From Actinoplanes siamensis (GTDB taxonomy: Bacteria > Actinomycetota > Actinomycetes > Mycobacteriales > Micromonosporaceae), in assembly GCF_016862395.1 (NCBI RefSeq), contig NZ_BOMW01000018.1:1-64000 (forward strand): a stretch of 64,000 nt of DNA, read 5' to 3'. Below are positions 52,022 through 60,948 of the stretch, piece after piece. Position numbers and translations under genes: made by a program. Numbering within the stretch: the first letter of the stretch is position 1; each line of letters starts with the position of its first letter. The notes under the pieces are model-generated. The model searched no databases. It saw nothing but the letters and a program-made list of their open reading frames with translations, and was not told where the DNA came from.

Positions 52022-53205
52022 GGTTTCTTCTCCTTGGAGTCGTGATAGCGGCCGCTGGTCGCGTGCCACTCCCGGCTGCCGCCCAGCCACGCCCACGTGT
52101 CGGCGAGAAAACGGCGCAGCTTCGGCGACCCGGACGCGCACAGCTCGGCGGCCCGGGTCACGAAGGTGTCCATCAGCTCGTTGTGGATCTCCACGGTGCG
52201 CAGGACCGCCTCCCGGTGGGTGAGCCTGTCCCGGGCCACGAGCACGTTCGGCAGGTTGTGATCGGTCTCGGACTCGTTCTTGCCGGAGTACAGGTCGTTG
52301 ATCAGCACCGCGGCGTTGCCGGCGGTGGTGAACGCCGCGCGTACGCGCGGGTCGTAGAACTCGTGCGGCGGCAGCTCGTAGCCGGCCAGCACGTCGATCA
52401 GGATCATCGGCGGCAGGTAGCTGTTCAGGTGCCGCTGGACCAGGTACTCCCAGACCGGCGGGGTACGGCGGTTGGCGTGCCAGTCCGCCTCCTGCGTCCA
52501 GGCCAGGAACAGGATCGCCATCTGGTGCCGGAAGCGCGCCAGCTGCGTCACGGTCGCGTACCCGGCGAGGTGTTCCATGGCGCTGCGGAAGGCCACCGAG
52601 ATCGGCTGGAGCCTGTGGTGCTCGGCCAACTCGGCCGCGTACCTGCGGGGCAGCGACGCCGGGTCGACCACCGCGTGGAGGTTGGCCAGCCGCGAGCCGA
52701 CCACCATCGGGTCGGCGCCCAGGGACACCTCGTCCACGTAGTAGTCGTCCGCCGCCCATTCCGCGACCAGACATTTCGTGGCGGCGAGCAGGCGGTCCGG
52801 GTCGGCGGCGCCGGGATGGGCGAGCATCATGAAGCGGCCGAAGTTCGCCGCGCGCAGCCGGTCCAGGCGGCCGGGATAGATGCCGACCTCCTCGGCCCAG
52901 CTGACCACGGCCTCGTTGACCCGCTCGCCCAGCGCGGGATCGTCGCGCAGCGGGCCGGGGCAGAACAGCCGCGGCTCGTCCGGCGCCCGCGGCGGCGGTT
53001 CCGGACGGAACATGCGGGCGGCGGAGGTGCCCAGTCCGCTCGGCCCGAGGCCGATTCCGCGCGGTACGGGTCCGAGCACCGCCCCGAGATCGCCGGACGG
53101 CGCGTCGGTGAAGTCGTTCACGATCTCCCGCCCGAGGTGGGGCAGGTCGTTGCCGGGGTCGGGCATCGCGAGCCCCGGGTCGGGTGCCAGCAGTGTGCCG
53201 AACAT
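52018..53205 (-). CDS. 2-Methylisoborneol synthase (terpene cyclase), predicted encapsulin cargo
   Basis: A 395-residue class I terpene cyclase that turns 2-methyl-GPP into 2-methylisoborneol, an earthy-smelling volatile. The acid-rich metal motif is DDYYVDE at residues 153-159 and the NSE-type motif NDLYSGKNE at 303-311. About the first 75 residues are low-complexity, rich in Pro, Gly and Ala, with GLGPSGLGTSAARM at about 52-65. In family 2B encapsulin systems such a disordered N-terminus serves to load the enzyme into the shell. Its start is 2 nt after the encapsulin stop, and its own stop overlaps the methyltransferase start, so all three are translated together. Confidence 0.93.
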   Translation of the reverse strand: MFGTLLAPDPGLAMPDPGNDLPHLGREIVNDFTDAPSGDLGAVLGPVPRGIGLGPSGLGTSAARMFRPEPPPRAPDEPRLFCPGPLRDDPALGERVNEAVVSWAEEVGIYPGRLDRLRAANFGRFMMLAHPGAADPDRLLAATKCLVAEWAADDYYVDEVSLGADPMVVGSRLANLHAVVDPASLPRRYAAELAEHHRLQPISVAFRSAMEHLAGYATVTQLARFRHQMAILFLAWTQEADWHANRRTPPVWEYLVQRHLNSYLPPMILIDVLAGYELPPHEFYDPRVRAAFTTAGNAAVLINDLYSGKNESETDHNLPNVLVARDRLTHREAVLRTVEIHNELMDTFVTRAAELCASGSPKLRRFLADTWAWLGGSREWHATSGRYHDSKEKKP

Positions 53206-53207
53206 GA

Positions 53208-54623
53208 TCAGTGCGACAGTTCGACGTGGTCCAGGACGCCCAGCGCGTCCGGCACCAGCACGGCCGCCGAGTAGTACGCGCTGACCAGGTACGACATGAT
53301 CGCCTGCTCGTCGATCCCCATGAACCGCACCGACAGGCTGGGCTGGTACTCGTCCGGGATCCCGATCTGGTGCAACCCGACCACGCCCTGGTCCGCCTCA
53401 CCGGTGCGCATCGCCAGGATCGACGTCGTGTGCGTCTCGGTCACCGGGATCTTGCCGCACGGCAGGATCGGCACGCCGCGCCAGGACAGGAACGTGCCAC
53501 CGTCCTGCTCCAGCATCGGCGGGTAGATGCCGCGCTTGGTGCACTCCCGGCCGAACGCCGCGATCGCCTGCGGATGGGCCACGAACAGCTTGGTGCTGCG
53601 CCGCATGCTGAGCAGCTCGTCCAGGTCGTCCGGGGTGGGCGGGCCGCTCCGGGTGTGGATGCGCTGCCGCAGGTCGGCGTTGTGCAGCAGGCCGAACTCG
53701 CGATTGTTGACGATCTCGTACTCCTGGCGCTCGCGCAGCGCCTCGACGGTCAGCCGGAGCTGCTGCTCCACCTGGTTCATCGGCTCGTTGTAGAGGTCGG
53801 CGACCCGGGTGTGCACCCGCAGGATGGTCTGCGCGACGCTCAGCTCGTACTCCCGCGGGGTCTGCTCGTAGTCCACGTAGGTGCCGTCGAGCTGCGGCTC
53901 GCCCTGGTGACCGGCCGCGACCTTGATCGCCGCCTCGCCGTGCTTGTTCTGCGGCCGGCGGGTCTTGGCCCGGAAGTTCTCGACATGCGCGCGGAGCCGG
54001 TCGCTGTGGTCGAGGATCTCGGTGAACGCGGCCCGCGAGATGGTCAGCAGGGTCACCGCTGTCATCGCCTTCGCGGTGTAGTCCCAGATCCGCTCCGCCT
54101 CGGTGAGCGATTGCTCGCCGAACGCCTCGCCGTCCGCGACCACGCCCAGGTTGACCGGATCGCCGTAGTCACCCACACCGATCTTGCTGACCTTGCCGTG
54201 CGCGATCAGGTACAGATGGTCGGCGACCGAGCCGAACTCCACGATGACCTGGCCGGGTTCGTACTCCCGCTGCACGAACCGGTCGGCCATCGTGCTCAGC
54301 ACCTCGTCGTCGTCGAACTCGCTGAGCACGGAGAGCTCACGCAGCTCGCCGGGAACGACGCGGACCTGGGCGCCGACGTTGGTGAAGCTGAGCCGGCCGT
54401 CGCCGATCCGGTAGGTCATCCGCCGGTTCACCCGGTAGACGCCGCCGGAGACCTGCACCCAGGGCAGTTTCCGCAGCAGCCACCGGGAGGTGATCTCCTG
54501 CATCTGCGGAACCGTCTTGGTGGTGGTCGCCAGGTTCCGCGCCGCCGCGGTGCTGAGACTCTTCCGCTTCTGTTCCTGGTCCAAGTCGTCCTCACGGACC
54601 TCGGACTGGGTGGGAGTGGCCAC
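53208..54623 (-). CDS. Family 2B encapsulin shell protein with cyclic-nucleotide-binding domain
   Basis: A 471-residue protein. It has an N-terminal arm (about 1-60, [20 protein letters not shown], with [13 protein letters not shown]), an HK97-type shell fold split by an inserted cyclic-nucleotide-binding domain at about 97-215 ([37 protein letters not shown]), and the rest of the HK97 fold to the C-terminus ([40 protein letters not shown]). This layout is that of family 2B encapsulins, which assemble icosahedral protein compartments. The phosphate-binding cassette of the inserted domain reads [20 protein letters not shown] and is off the cAMP consensus, so a ligand is not assured. GTG start at 54623; no clear ribosome site. 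Confidence 0.93.
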   Translation of the reverse strand: MATPTQSEVREDDLDQEQKRKSLSTAAARNLATTTKTVPQMQEITSRWLLRKLPWVQVSGGVYRVNRRMTYRIGDGRLSFTNVGAQVRVVPGELRELSVLSEFDDDEVLSTMADRFVQREYEPGQVIVEFGSVADHLYLIAHGKVSKIGVGDYGDPVNLGVVADGEAFGEQSLTEAERIWDYTAKAMTAVTLLTISRAAFTEILDHSDRLRAHVENFRAKTRRPQNKHGEAAIKVAAGHQGEPQLDGTYVDYEQTPREYELSVAQTILRVHTRVADLYNEPMNQVEQQLRLTVEALRERQEYEIVNNREFGLLHNADLRQRIHTRSGPPTPDDLDELLSMRRSTKLFVAHPQAIAAFGRECTKRGIYPPMLEQDGGTFLSWRGVPILPCGKIPVTETHTTSILAMRTGEADQGVVGLHQIGIPDEYQPSLSVRFMGIDEQAIMSYLVSAYYSAAVLVPDALGVLDHVELSH

Positions 54624-54978
54624 CGTTCGTACCCCGTTCGTCGTCTTTCATTCCCTCTGTCTATCGGTCGTTCTATCCCACCGCCCGGCTCCTTTGTCTG
54701 ATTTCACGGAATCTGCACACGGGCTCTGACCAGTGCTTCTACGCTTCCAGATCATGGAGTCCCGCCGCTCGGCAGCGCGCATTCGCGGTGATCCACGCGC
54801 CCTGCCGGAGGCCCGCACGGCGGTCCGGCCGACGAATTCCGCGAACTCCCGGCAGCACGCCGCAGTGTCCCGCAAGCTGGGAATGCCGTCCCACGTGATC
54901 GACGACGCGGGGCAGACCCGGGCGGAGTGACCGGCCGGCGCGCACACGGCCGTATCCCATCTCGAAAGGACTCCGCTG
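54624..54978. other. Promoter region of the encapsulin operon, 355 bp
   Basis: The part next to the encapsulin gene (54624-54720) is AT-richer and should hold its promoter; two TCTATC direct repeats (54660-54665, 54672-54677), 12 bp apart, may be a regulator site. Further on, a 58-codon plus-strand frame (ATG 54754, TGA 54930) has TACGCT 8 nt upstream, but its Arg/Ala-rich composition and lack of a family make it doubtful, and it is not called as a gene. Confidence 0.45.
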
Positions 54979-55959
54979 GTGTACCGCATCCTGCTGACCT
55001 CCATGGTCGCGGCCGGCGCCGTGATCGCGCCCGCGCCCGCCCGGGCCGCCGACACCACGACGTCGCTGACCGGCGCGCAGATGTACGCGGCGCTCAAGGG
55101 CGTGGCCGGCACCACGGCGGCCGCCGAACTGGCGGGCTTCGGCGGCGACTACCGGATGAGCGTCACCGAGGACGGCGCGACGGCGACCGGCACCGGGAAG
55201 TTCGCCGTCGACCCGGACCACGGTCTCGGGTACGTCACCACCACCGGCGCCGTCACGTCCGGGCCGGCGAGCTTCTACGCGGCGGCCGGCCGGGGCGAGT
55301 ACCTGTCCCTGACCGGCACCGGGCCGGCCGCCGCCAAGATGGCCGGCCACCCCTCCGCGACCTACTCCTTCCAGCCGGACCCGGCGCTCACCCTGGACGC
55401 CTGGCTGGAGGGCGTGCCCGTCCCGTCCGGCCTGATCGGCGGCGACGCCCGGCACCCCGGCACGAAGACCGTCCACGACGACGGCACCACCGACTACACC
55501 TACACCGACGCGGACCACGCCACCTTCGTCTTCACCACGAGCGCCACCGGCCTGTTCGGCGCCGTCGAGGTCACCCAGGGCACCGACAGGGCGTCCCTCA
55601 CCTTCGACTACGGCCCGCAGACCGTGACGCTGCCACCGGACTCCTCGGTGATCGCCAAGGCGCTGCTGGACAAGGCCACCGCGTACCTCGACATGGCGGG
55701 CAGCGTGCGGCGGGCGGCCCTGGCCGGCGCCGCGACCGCCACCGCCAAGTCGGGCGGCAGAGCGGTGCGGGCCAGCACCATCCGCACCTGGGCGCGGTCC
55801 GAGGCCCGGACGGTCAACGACGAGCTCGGCTTCAAGGTCGTCGCGGTCACCGACATCAAGGGCGGCGTGCACGTGAGCGCGAAGAATCCGTTCACCGGGG
55901 CCACGGTGACCTGGTCGGTCAAGGCGGTGGGCAAGCGCGCCGTCGCCACCAAAGGCTGA
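54979..55959 (+). CDS. Secreted protein, LolA/LppX-like fold suspected
   Basis: A 326-residue exported protein. Signal peptide about 1-23 (VAAGAVIAPAPARA). The body is predicted beta-rich with repeated Thr/Gly strands; VEVTQGTDRASLTFDYGPQTVTLPP (about 194-218) resembles the end of LppX/LprG-type lipid-binding folds, where a strand leads into a V-x-x-P-P motif. There is no lipobox Cys, so it is probably free in the extracellular space. A Lys/Thr-rich C-terminal part follows. The GTG start has AAAGGA about 11 nt upstream. Function not known. Confidence 0.7.
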   Translation: MYRILLTSMVAAGAVIAPAPARAADTTTSLTGAQMYAALKGVAGTTAAAELAGFGGDYRMSVTEDGATATGTGKFAVDPDHGLGYVTTTGAVTSGPASFYAAAGRGEYLSLTGTGPAAAKMAGHPSATYSFQPDPALTLDAWLEGVPVPSGLIGGDARHPGTKTVHDDGTTDYTYTDADHATFVFTTSATGLFGAVEVTQGTDRASLTFDYGPQTVTLPPDSSVIAKALLDKATAYLDMAGSVRRAALAGAATATAKSGGRAVRASTIRTWARSEARTVNDELGFKVVAVTDIKGGVHVSAKNPFTGATVTWSVKAVGKRAVATKG

Positions 55960-56039
55960 GCCGGCGCCCGCGTCGCGTCCACCGCCCATCGCCCCGCCCC
56001 TGCCCTCAGCAATGCCGGAGCGGAGCCGATGGTCAGGCT

Positions 56040-57233
56040 GTGTGGGACGCTGTGAACGACGAGGCCCGGCTCGCCGCGCTGCAGACGTATCAGGTGCTGG
56101 ACCAGCCCCGGCCCCGGGTGCTCGACGATCTGACCCGGCTCGCCGCCACCATGTTCGACACCCCGATGGCGGCGGTCTCGATGGTCGACCGGGACCGGCA
56201 GTGGTTCGCCGGCAACGTCGGGCTGGCGGATCGGGAGACCCCGCTCGACGTCTCGTTCTGCGCGCACGTCGTGCCGGCCCGGTCACCGCTGATCGTCCCG
56301 GACGCCCGGCGGCACCCGGACTTCGCGAGGTACCGCAACGTGCTCGACGCGCCGAACATCAGGTTCTACGCCGGCGCCCCGGTGATCGACGAGGAAGGTT
56401 TCGTGCTGGGCGCGATGTGCGTGATCGACGACCAGCCACGCGACGTCTCGGACCGGCAGGTGGACGCGCTCGCCACGTTCGCCGGGCAGGCCGCCACGCA
56501 CCTGGCCGCGATCCGCAGCCGGCTGCGCACGGCCGAACTGGGCGACCACCTGGCCCGTGCCGCGCAGCGCGAGGAGGACCTGGTCGCCACGATCACGCAC
56601 GAGCTGCGTACCCCGGTCACCAGCATCCATGGCTACCTCGAGCTGCTCGGCGAGAACGAGGAGCTGGCGCCGTACCGCCACCTGATCGAACCGATCCAGC
56701 GCAACGGGCAACGGCTGGTCTCGATGGTCGACCACATCCTGGCCGGCACCCGTCCGCCGGACGCGCCGCCGCCCGCCCCGGTCGGCCCGGTCGACCTGAA
56801 CATCGTGGTCGCGGCCGCGCTGACCGCCTGCCGCCCGCTGGCCGCGCTGCGGACCGAGCCGATAGACGTCCGGACCGGGCCGCCGGCGCTGGTCCAGGCC
56901 GATCTGGCCCGGCTGGCGCTGGCCCTGGAGCAGCTGCTGCGCAACGCGTTGCTGTTCACCCCGGCGGACCGGCCGATCACCGTCCGGGCCTCCGCCGCCC
57001 CGCAGCCGGCCGTGGAGATCACCGACGCGGGCGTCGGCATTCCCGGCGATGAGCTGCCGTACGTCTTCGACCGCTTCTACCGCGGCCGGCACGCCCGCGA
57101 GCAGGCGATTCCCGGCGTCGGCCTCGGCCTGACGATCGCCCGCGCGACGATCGCCGCGCATCTCGGCTCACTGGACGTGACCAGCGACATGCTCGGCACC
57201 ACCGCCCGGGTCACCCTGCCGGGCCTGGGCTGA
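56040..57233 (+). CDS. GAF-domain histidine kinase (orphan)
   Basis: A 397-residue soluble sensor kinase. An N-terminal GAF domain (about 25-155: VSMVDRDRQWFAGNVGL, FYAGAPVIDEEGFVLGAMCVI in parts) precedes HisKA with the phospho-His in ATITHELRTPVTSIHGYL (about 190), then the ATPase domain with LEQLLRNALLFTP (N box), ITDAGVGIPGDEL (G1) and VGLGLTIARATIAAHLGSL (G2). No membrane helix is seen. No response regulator is adjacent. I chose GTG 56040 (GATGGT 6 nt upstream, near the leaderless pattern); GTG 56052 is possible. It is paralogous to the kinase at the right edge. Confidence 0.87.
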   Translation: MWDAVNDEARLAALQTYQVLDQPRPRVLDDLTRLAATMFDTPMAAVSMVDRDRQWFAGNVGLADRETPLDVSFCAHVVPARSPLIVPDARRHPDFARYRNVLDAPNIRFYAGAPVIDEEGFVLGAMCVIDDQPRDVSDRQVDALATFAGQAATHLAAIRSRLRTAELGDHLARAAQREEDLVATITHELRTPVTSIHGYLELLGENEELAPYRHLIEPIQRNGQRLVSMVDHILAGTRPPDAPPPAPVGPVDLNIVVAAALTACRPLAALRTEPIDVRTGPPALVQADLARLALALEQLLRNALLFTPADRPITVRASAAPQPAVEITDAGVGIPGDELPYVFDRFYRGRHAREQAIPGVGLGLTIARATIAAHLGSLDVTSDMLGTTARVTLPGLG

Positions 57234-57240
57234 GCACCGA

Positions 57241-57246
57241 TACGGT
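57241..57246 (+). promoter_or_regulatory. -10 box of leaderless promoter
   Basis: TACGGT ends 6 nt before the ATG at 57253; there is no ribosome site. The box begins 7 nt after the kinase stop. Confidence 0.5.
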
Positions 57247-57252
57247 GGGTGG

Positions 57253-57831
57253 ATGGAGCCGCCGATGACCCCCGACGACCTCGTCGCGGTGATCATGCGA
57301 CGGCTCGCCGAGCAGCACCGGGTGGTGCCGGGCTTCGTGATCCGCGACGCCGTCGAGGCCGCGCTGCGGCGCCGCCTGCCCGGGGTCCCGCTGGCCGGCA
57401 TGAGCGTCCCGCCGGAGATCGCGGCGGAGCTGGTGACCGGCCTCGGCGAGGGCATCGCGGCCACCGAGAGCGACGCCGCCACCATGCCGGCCGTGCTCAG
57501 CGGCGACGAGACCGGCCGGTTGCTGGCCGCGCTGGGCCTGGCCGTGCACGTCGCCGCCTTCAACCTGGACCGCGACCGCCTGCACGTCGCCCAGATCCTG
57601 AACGGCTCGGCCGCGGCCCTGGTCGCCCTGGGCGCGGCGTCCCGGGCGGCGCACGCCGACGGCACCTCGGCGGTGCTGCTCTCCCCGGCCACGCTGCGCA
57701 CCGTCCGGACCACGATGATCGCCGTGCTGCAGGGCGTCCGGTCCCGTGGCTGGCAGGCCGAACACCTGAACCCGGTCGCGACGACCACGATGTTCACCGA
57801 CGTCCTCACCATGCTCGGCGCGGTCCCCTGA
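57253..57831 (+). CDS. Uncharacterised protein beside the GAF kinase
   Basis: A 192-residue protein I do not recognise. It is Ala/Leu/Val-rich and predicted mostly helical, with no signal peptide or clear membrane segment. Structured-looking parts are RRLAEQHRVVPGFVIRDAVE (about 16-35) and LAVHVAAFNLDRDRLHVAQI. It begins 20 bp after the kinase stop on the same strand and has its own leaderless-type -10 box, so it may be expressed both with the kinase and alone. It could be a partner of the kinase; that is inference. Confidence 0.65.
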   Translation: MEPPMTPDDLVAVIMRRLAEQHRVVPGFVIRDAVEAALRRRLPGVPLAGMSVPPEIAAELVTGLGEGIAATESDAATMPAVLSGDETGRLLAALGLAVHVAAFNLDRDRLHVAQILNGSAAALVALGAASRAAHADGTSAVLLSPATLRTVRTTMIAVLQGVRSRGWQAEHLNPVATTTMFTDVLTMLGAVP

Positions 57832-57952
57832 CCGATTCCGCCCCTCCGGCCCTCCGGTTGCGCCCCCACCACCCCGCCGATCCCCCACCACCCGCCGATT
57901 CCGCCGCACCGGCCCCGCGGCGACGGCCGGCGCAACGGCGTGCGGTCTCCGC

Positions 57953-58834
57953 TCAGGGGCGCAGCGGCGCGGCGAGCTCGGCGAAGCGCCGGGCGGTCGC
58001 CACCTCGTCCGGCAGGTCCAGGATCGGGCCGAGCGCCGCCGCCCACCCGTGGCAGAACAGTCCCCACCCGTCGTGTGTCACCAGGTCCGGGCGCTTCCGC
58101 GCGCGCCGCAGCAGCGCCAGATCGCCGCGATAGTTGAGCTCCCAGACCACCGTGCCCGCCGGGAACCGCACCCGCGAGCTGAGCGGGCTGCCCGGCCGGT
58201 CCTTCCCGAGCCCCGTCGCGTTCACCACGAGCGTCCCCGCCGTACCCGACTCCACCAGCTCGTCCCACGGCCCGTTCCCGACCAGCACGCTCACGTCGCC
58301 GCCGCGCCGCCGCGCCCACGGCGCCAGCACGCCGCGCAGGTGCCGCGCCGCAGTCTCGTCCCGATCGGCGAACACCAGCCGCGCCGGCGTCGTCGCCCGG
58401 GTCAGCAGGTGGCGCCCGAGCGCGACAGCACTCCCGCCCGCGCCGAGGCAGATCACCTCTCCCCCGGCGGGCCAGATCTCGTCGACGACCCGGCCGATCG
58501 ACAGCGGATCGCGGGCGAAGCCCTCCAGAACGCCTCCCCGCCGCCGCAGCGAGTTCGCCTCGCCGCACTCGGCGGCCAGCGGATCCAGCGTCCCGAGCAG
58601 GTCGCCGGCGGCGCGCACCAGGGCCACCTTGTGCGTGGTGATCACCGCCCCGAGCACCTCGCCGTCCGCCAGCAGCTCGCCGACGAGTTCCCGGTAGGCC
58701 CCGGCGGGCGCGCCCACCGGCAGGTCGCGCCCGACCAGCCGCGCCTCCCGGCCGAGGTCCTTCATCCAGACCGGGAACGCCTCGTTGATCAGGGACTGCC
58801 CGGTCGACACCCCGACGAACCACACCGTGGACAC
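57953..58834 (-). CDS. Shikimate dehydrogenase-like protein
   Basis: A 293-residue AroE-superfamily oxidoreductase. The N-terminal substrate domain keeps the catalytic Lys in GAVITTHK (about residue 68; the standard motif is NVTxPHK) and the Asp in GFARDPL (about 105; standard NTD), but the usual S-L-S shikimate motif reads TGQSLINEAF. The NADP domain has LGAGGSAVALGRHL (about 130) and VNATGLGKDRPGSP (about 205). These shifts suggest it may not make shikimate in the main aromatic pathway; quinate or another cyclic polyol is possible. The GTG start has TAGCGT 6 nt upstream. No other aro gene is near. Confidence 0.8.
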   Translation of the reverse strand: MSTVWFVGVSTGQSLINEAFPVWMKDLGREARLVGRDLPVGAPAGAYRELVGELLADGEVLGAVITTHKVALVRAAGDLLGTLDPLAAECGEANSLRRRGGVLEGFARDPLSIGRVVDEIWPAGGEVICLGAGGSAVALGRHLLTRATTPARLVFADRDETAARHLRGVLAPWARRRGGDVSVLVGNGPWDELVESGTAGTLVVNATGLGKDRPGSPLSSRVRFPAGTVVWELNYRGDLALLRRARKRPDLVTHDGWGLFCHGWAAALGPILDLPDEVATARRFAELAAPLRP

Positions 58835-58840
58835 GACCTC

Positions 58841-58846
58841 ACGCTA
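58841..58846 (-). promoter_or_regulatory. -10 box of leaderless promoter for the AroE-like gene
   Basis: On the minus strand TAGCGT is followed by 6 nt (GAGGTC) and the GTG start at 58834. Confidence 0.5.
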
Positions 58847-58901
58847 TCCGCAGCCGCGAGGACCTCGACGGGCACCTCGCCACAGGGCCCCAGCCGGGAT
58901 G

Positions 58902-59483
58902 TCACAGAGCCTCGGCAAGGATCAGCAGGCCGATTCCAATCAGGACGATCGGGAGCAGGAGGTGACCCCACCGGCCGAGCGCCCGAGCGACCGGCGGGCG
59001 GGTGGCGAAGAACCGGCCGGCGGCGACCCAGACCGCGACCAGGATCAGGAACACGACGAGGTACGCCGCCATCCCGCCCACCCCGGCCGTGGCCAGGACC
59101 GGGACGTAGACGCCGAGGTTGTCGCCGCCGTTGGCGAAGGTCACCGCGGCCACCTGGAGCGGGCCGGGGCCGCCGGCGCGGGGCTCCTCGTCCTCGCCAG
59201 CGTCGTGCCGGAGCCGCCACGCCCGGACCGCGGCCCGGATCCCCAGCGCCAGCGGGAGCAGCCCGAGGAACGGGACGGCACGCTCCGGCAGGAAGGTAGC
59301 GCCGAACGCGGCAGCGGTGGCGACCGCGAGGATGGCGGTGAAGCCCAGGTACTGGCCGGCGGCGATGTCGCGGGTGGTGTGCCGGTGGCCGGCGCCCCGG
59401 GCGAAGAAGAGCGCCAGGATCAGGATGTCGTCGACGTTGGTGACGGCGAACAGCACCACCGCTTGCCCGATCGTGGTCAGCAC
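58902..59483 (-). CDS. CadD-type cadmium/cation resistance transporter
   Basis: A 193-residue membrane protein with five to six helices. The family marks are NVDDILILALFFARG near the N-terminus (DD in the first helix) and TFANGGDNLGVYVPV (about 114; NGGDN), as in CadD and related LysE-superfamily exporters. Staphylococcal CadD gives low-level cadmium resistance; substrate in actinobacteria is not proven. A charged loop (RHDAGEDEEPRAGG) separates the two halves. The GTG start at 59483 is followed at once by the first helix. Confidence 0.85.
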   Translation of the reverse strand: MLTTIGQAVVLFAVTNVDDILILALFFARGAGHRHTTRDIAAGQYLGFTAILAVATAAAFGATFLPERAVPFLGLLPLALGIRAAVRAWRLRHDAGEDEEPRAGGPGPLQVAAVTFANGGDNLGVYVPVLATAGVGGMAAYLVVFLILVAVWVAAGRFFATRPPVARALGRWGHLLLPIVLIGIGLLILAEAL

Positions 59484-59753
59484 GCGGTCGGTTCACCACC
59501 GTTCGGTTCCGGTCATTCGTCCGGCGCCACATGATTCCACAGGGACAGTCGCCGGCCGCCACGACCACCGGCCGCCGGACGGCCCGCGGGAAAGCCGGCA
59601 CGGACCACCACGGCCGCCGGGCGACTGGCGGCCGGACGGGAAAGCCCGGCTCGCGGTGCCGCCAGTGGCCCGGACGGGTGCGTCTTCAGCCTGCTCCTGG
59701 GGATCGCCGAAATCGGGTGACGTCCGGCGGCCGATGTGCGAGGGTCCGACCTC

Positions 59754-60251
59754 ATGGAACCGATCAGCGAGGCGAAGATCCGGGCCTCGTTCGTCAACTG
59801 CAGCAAGGGTGAGGCGGCACGGATCAAGCTGCCCACCGACTTCCGTGACACCCCCTGGGCCGACCTGGACTTCCTCGGCTGGACCGATCCGGCCGCCCCG
59901 CAGCGGGCGGTGATCGCGATGCCCGGGGTCTCCATCCTGCTGCGCAAGGCCGAACGCGCCGGCGGCCGGGGATCCGCGGCCCGGTCCACCATGTGCCAGG
60001 TGTGCCTGACCGACCACGCGGCCGGCGGGGTGTCCCTGTTCACGGCGCCGCTGGCGGGCGCGGCCGGGCGCAACGGCAACTCGGTCGGCGAGTACCTCTG
60101 CTCGGACCTGGCCTGCTCGCTGTACCTGCGGGGGAAGCGACAACCGAGGATGCGGCTGGTGCGCTTCGAGGAGACCCTCACCCTGGCCGAGAGGATCGAC
60201 CGGGCCCTGCTCAAGCTGACCGCCTTCACCTCCCGGATCACCGCGGCCTGA
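59754..60251 (+). CDS. FBP-domain (FusB-like, EF-G-binding) zinc-finger protein
   Basis: A 165-residue protein with the C-terminal treble-clef zinc finger of the FBP family: MCQVCLTDH (about 82) and YLCSDLACSLYLRGK (about 117) provide the Cys ligands, followed by MRLVRFEETLTLAERI. The N-terminal half (ISEAKIRASFVNCSKGEAAR) is helical. FusB/FBP proteins bind elongation factor G and free it from the ribosome; in staphylococci this gives fusidic-acid resistance, while actinobacterial members are widespread and their role is less clear. The ATG at 59754 is where the conserved N-terminus begins. Confidence 0.85.
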   Translation: MEPISEAKIRASFVNCSKGEAARIKLPTDFRDTPWADLDFLGWTDPAAPQRAVIAMPGVSILLRKAERAGGRGSAARSTMCQVCLTDHAAGGVSLFTAPLAGAAGRNGNSVGEYLCSDLACSLYLRGKRQPRMRLVRFEETLTLAERIDRALLKLTAFTSRITAA

Positions 60252-60260
60252 CCCGCCGGA

Positions 60261-60926
60261 TCAGTGCGGTAAGCGGTCGAAGCCGTCCAGGAGCAGGTCC
60301 AGCGCGAACTCGAACTCGAACTGGTCGTCGCACCCGGATCCGACCACCGACGACTCGTCGTGCGCCGCGGCCCGCGCCATCGCCGCCAGACTCGGGTGGC
60401 TGTCGGCCAGCGCGCGCGCCAGCGCCAGCCGGGCCTCCGGCGCCGCCGGCCGCGAGTCGTCGAACAGGTCCTGTGTGTAGCCCAGCAGCCGGGTGCCGAG
60501 CGCGTGCACGATGTGGTGGGTCTGGTCCGGGGTGAACCCGCCGGCCAGGAAGAGGCCGATCACCGAGTCCAGATAGCCGAGCATGGCGGGCGTCGGGTCG
60601 GCCCGGGAGTCGAGCAGCCGCCAGGCCCACGGGTGGCGCAGCAGTGCCTGCCGGGCGCCGAGGATCCGGGACCGGACGGCGCTGCGCCAGCCGCCGTCCG
60701 GTGCCCCGGGCGCCGACCCGATCGACGCGATCACCGCGTCCAGCATCCCGTCGAGCAGTTCGTCCTTGTTGGCCACGTGCTTGTACAGCGCCATCGGCAC
60801 GACGCCGAGCTCCTGCGCCAGGTTGCGCATGCTCAGCGTGTCGATCCCGGTGCGGTCGGCCAGCTCCACGGCGGCACGCAGCACCCGGTCCCGGTTGAGC
60901 GGAGCCCGCCGCTCGGCAACATCCAC
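60261..60926 (-). CDS. TetR-family regulator with TetR-type C-terminal domain
   Basis: A 221-residue repressor. HTH at about residues 11-58 (RDRVLRAAVELADRTGIDTL, MRNLAQELGVVPMALYKHVA). The C-terminal domain has the tetracycline-repressor-like all-helical fold (MLDAVIASIG, WRLLDSRADPTPAMLGYLDS, FTPDQTHHIVHALGTRLLGY). The GTG start at 60926 follows a leaderless -10 box (TAGGGT, 6 nt). It is divergent from an MDR-family oxidoreductase; two identical 17-bp operators lie in the 93-bp gap. Operator 1 lies just upstream of the tetR -10 box, where its -35 should be, so both genes are probably repressed together. Confidence 0.9.
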   Translation of the reverse strand: MDVAERRAPLNRDRVLRAAVELADRTGIDTLSMRNLAQELGVVPMALYKHVANKDELLDGMLDAVIASIGSAPGAPDGGWRSAVRSRILGARQALLRHPWAWRLLDSRADPTPAMLGYLDSVIGLFLAGGFTPDQTHHIVHALGTRLLGYTQDLFDDSRPAAPEARLALARALADSHPSLAAMARAAAHDESSVVGSGCDDQFEFEFALDLLLDGFDRLPH

Positions 60927-60932
60927 GTGCCA

Positions 60933-60938
60933 ACCCTA
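60933..60938 (-). promoter_or_regulatory. -10 box of leaderless tetR promoter
   Basis: On the minus strand TAGGGT is followed by TGGCAC (6 nt) and the GTG start of the TetR gene. Confidence 0.5.
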
Positions 60939-60948
60939 ACCTCGCCGA

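Noticed and set aside
54754-54930. 58-codon ORF upstream of the secreted protein gene
   Set aside because: A TACGCT box lies 8 nt upstream, but the sequence is Arg/Ala-rich without any recognisable structure; conservation would be needed.
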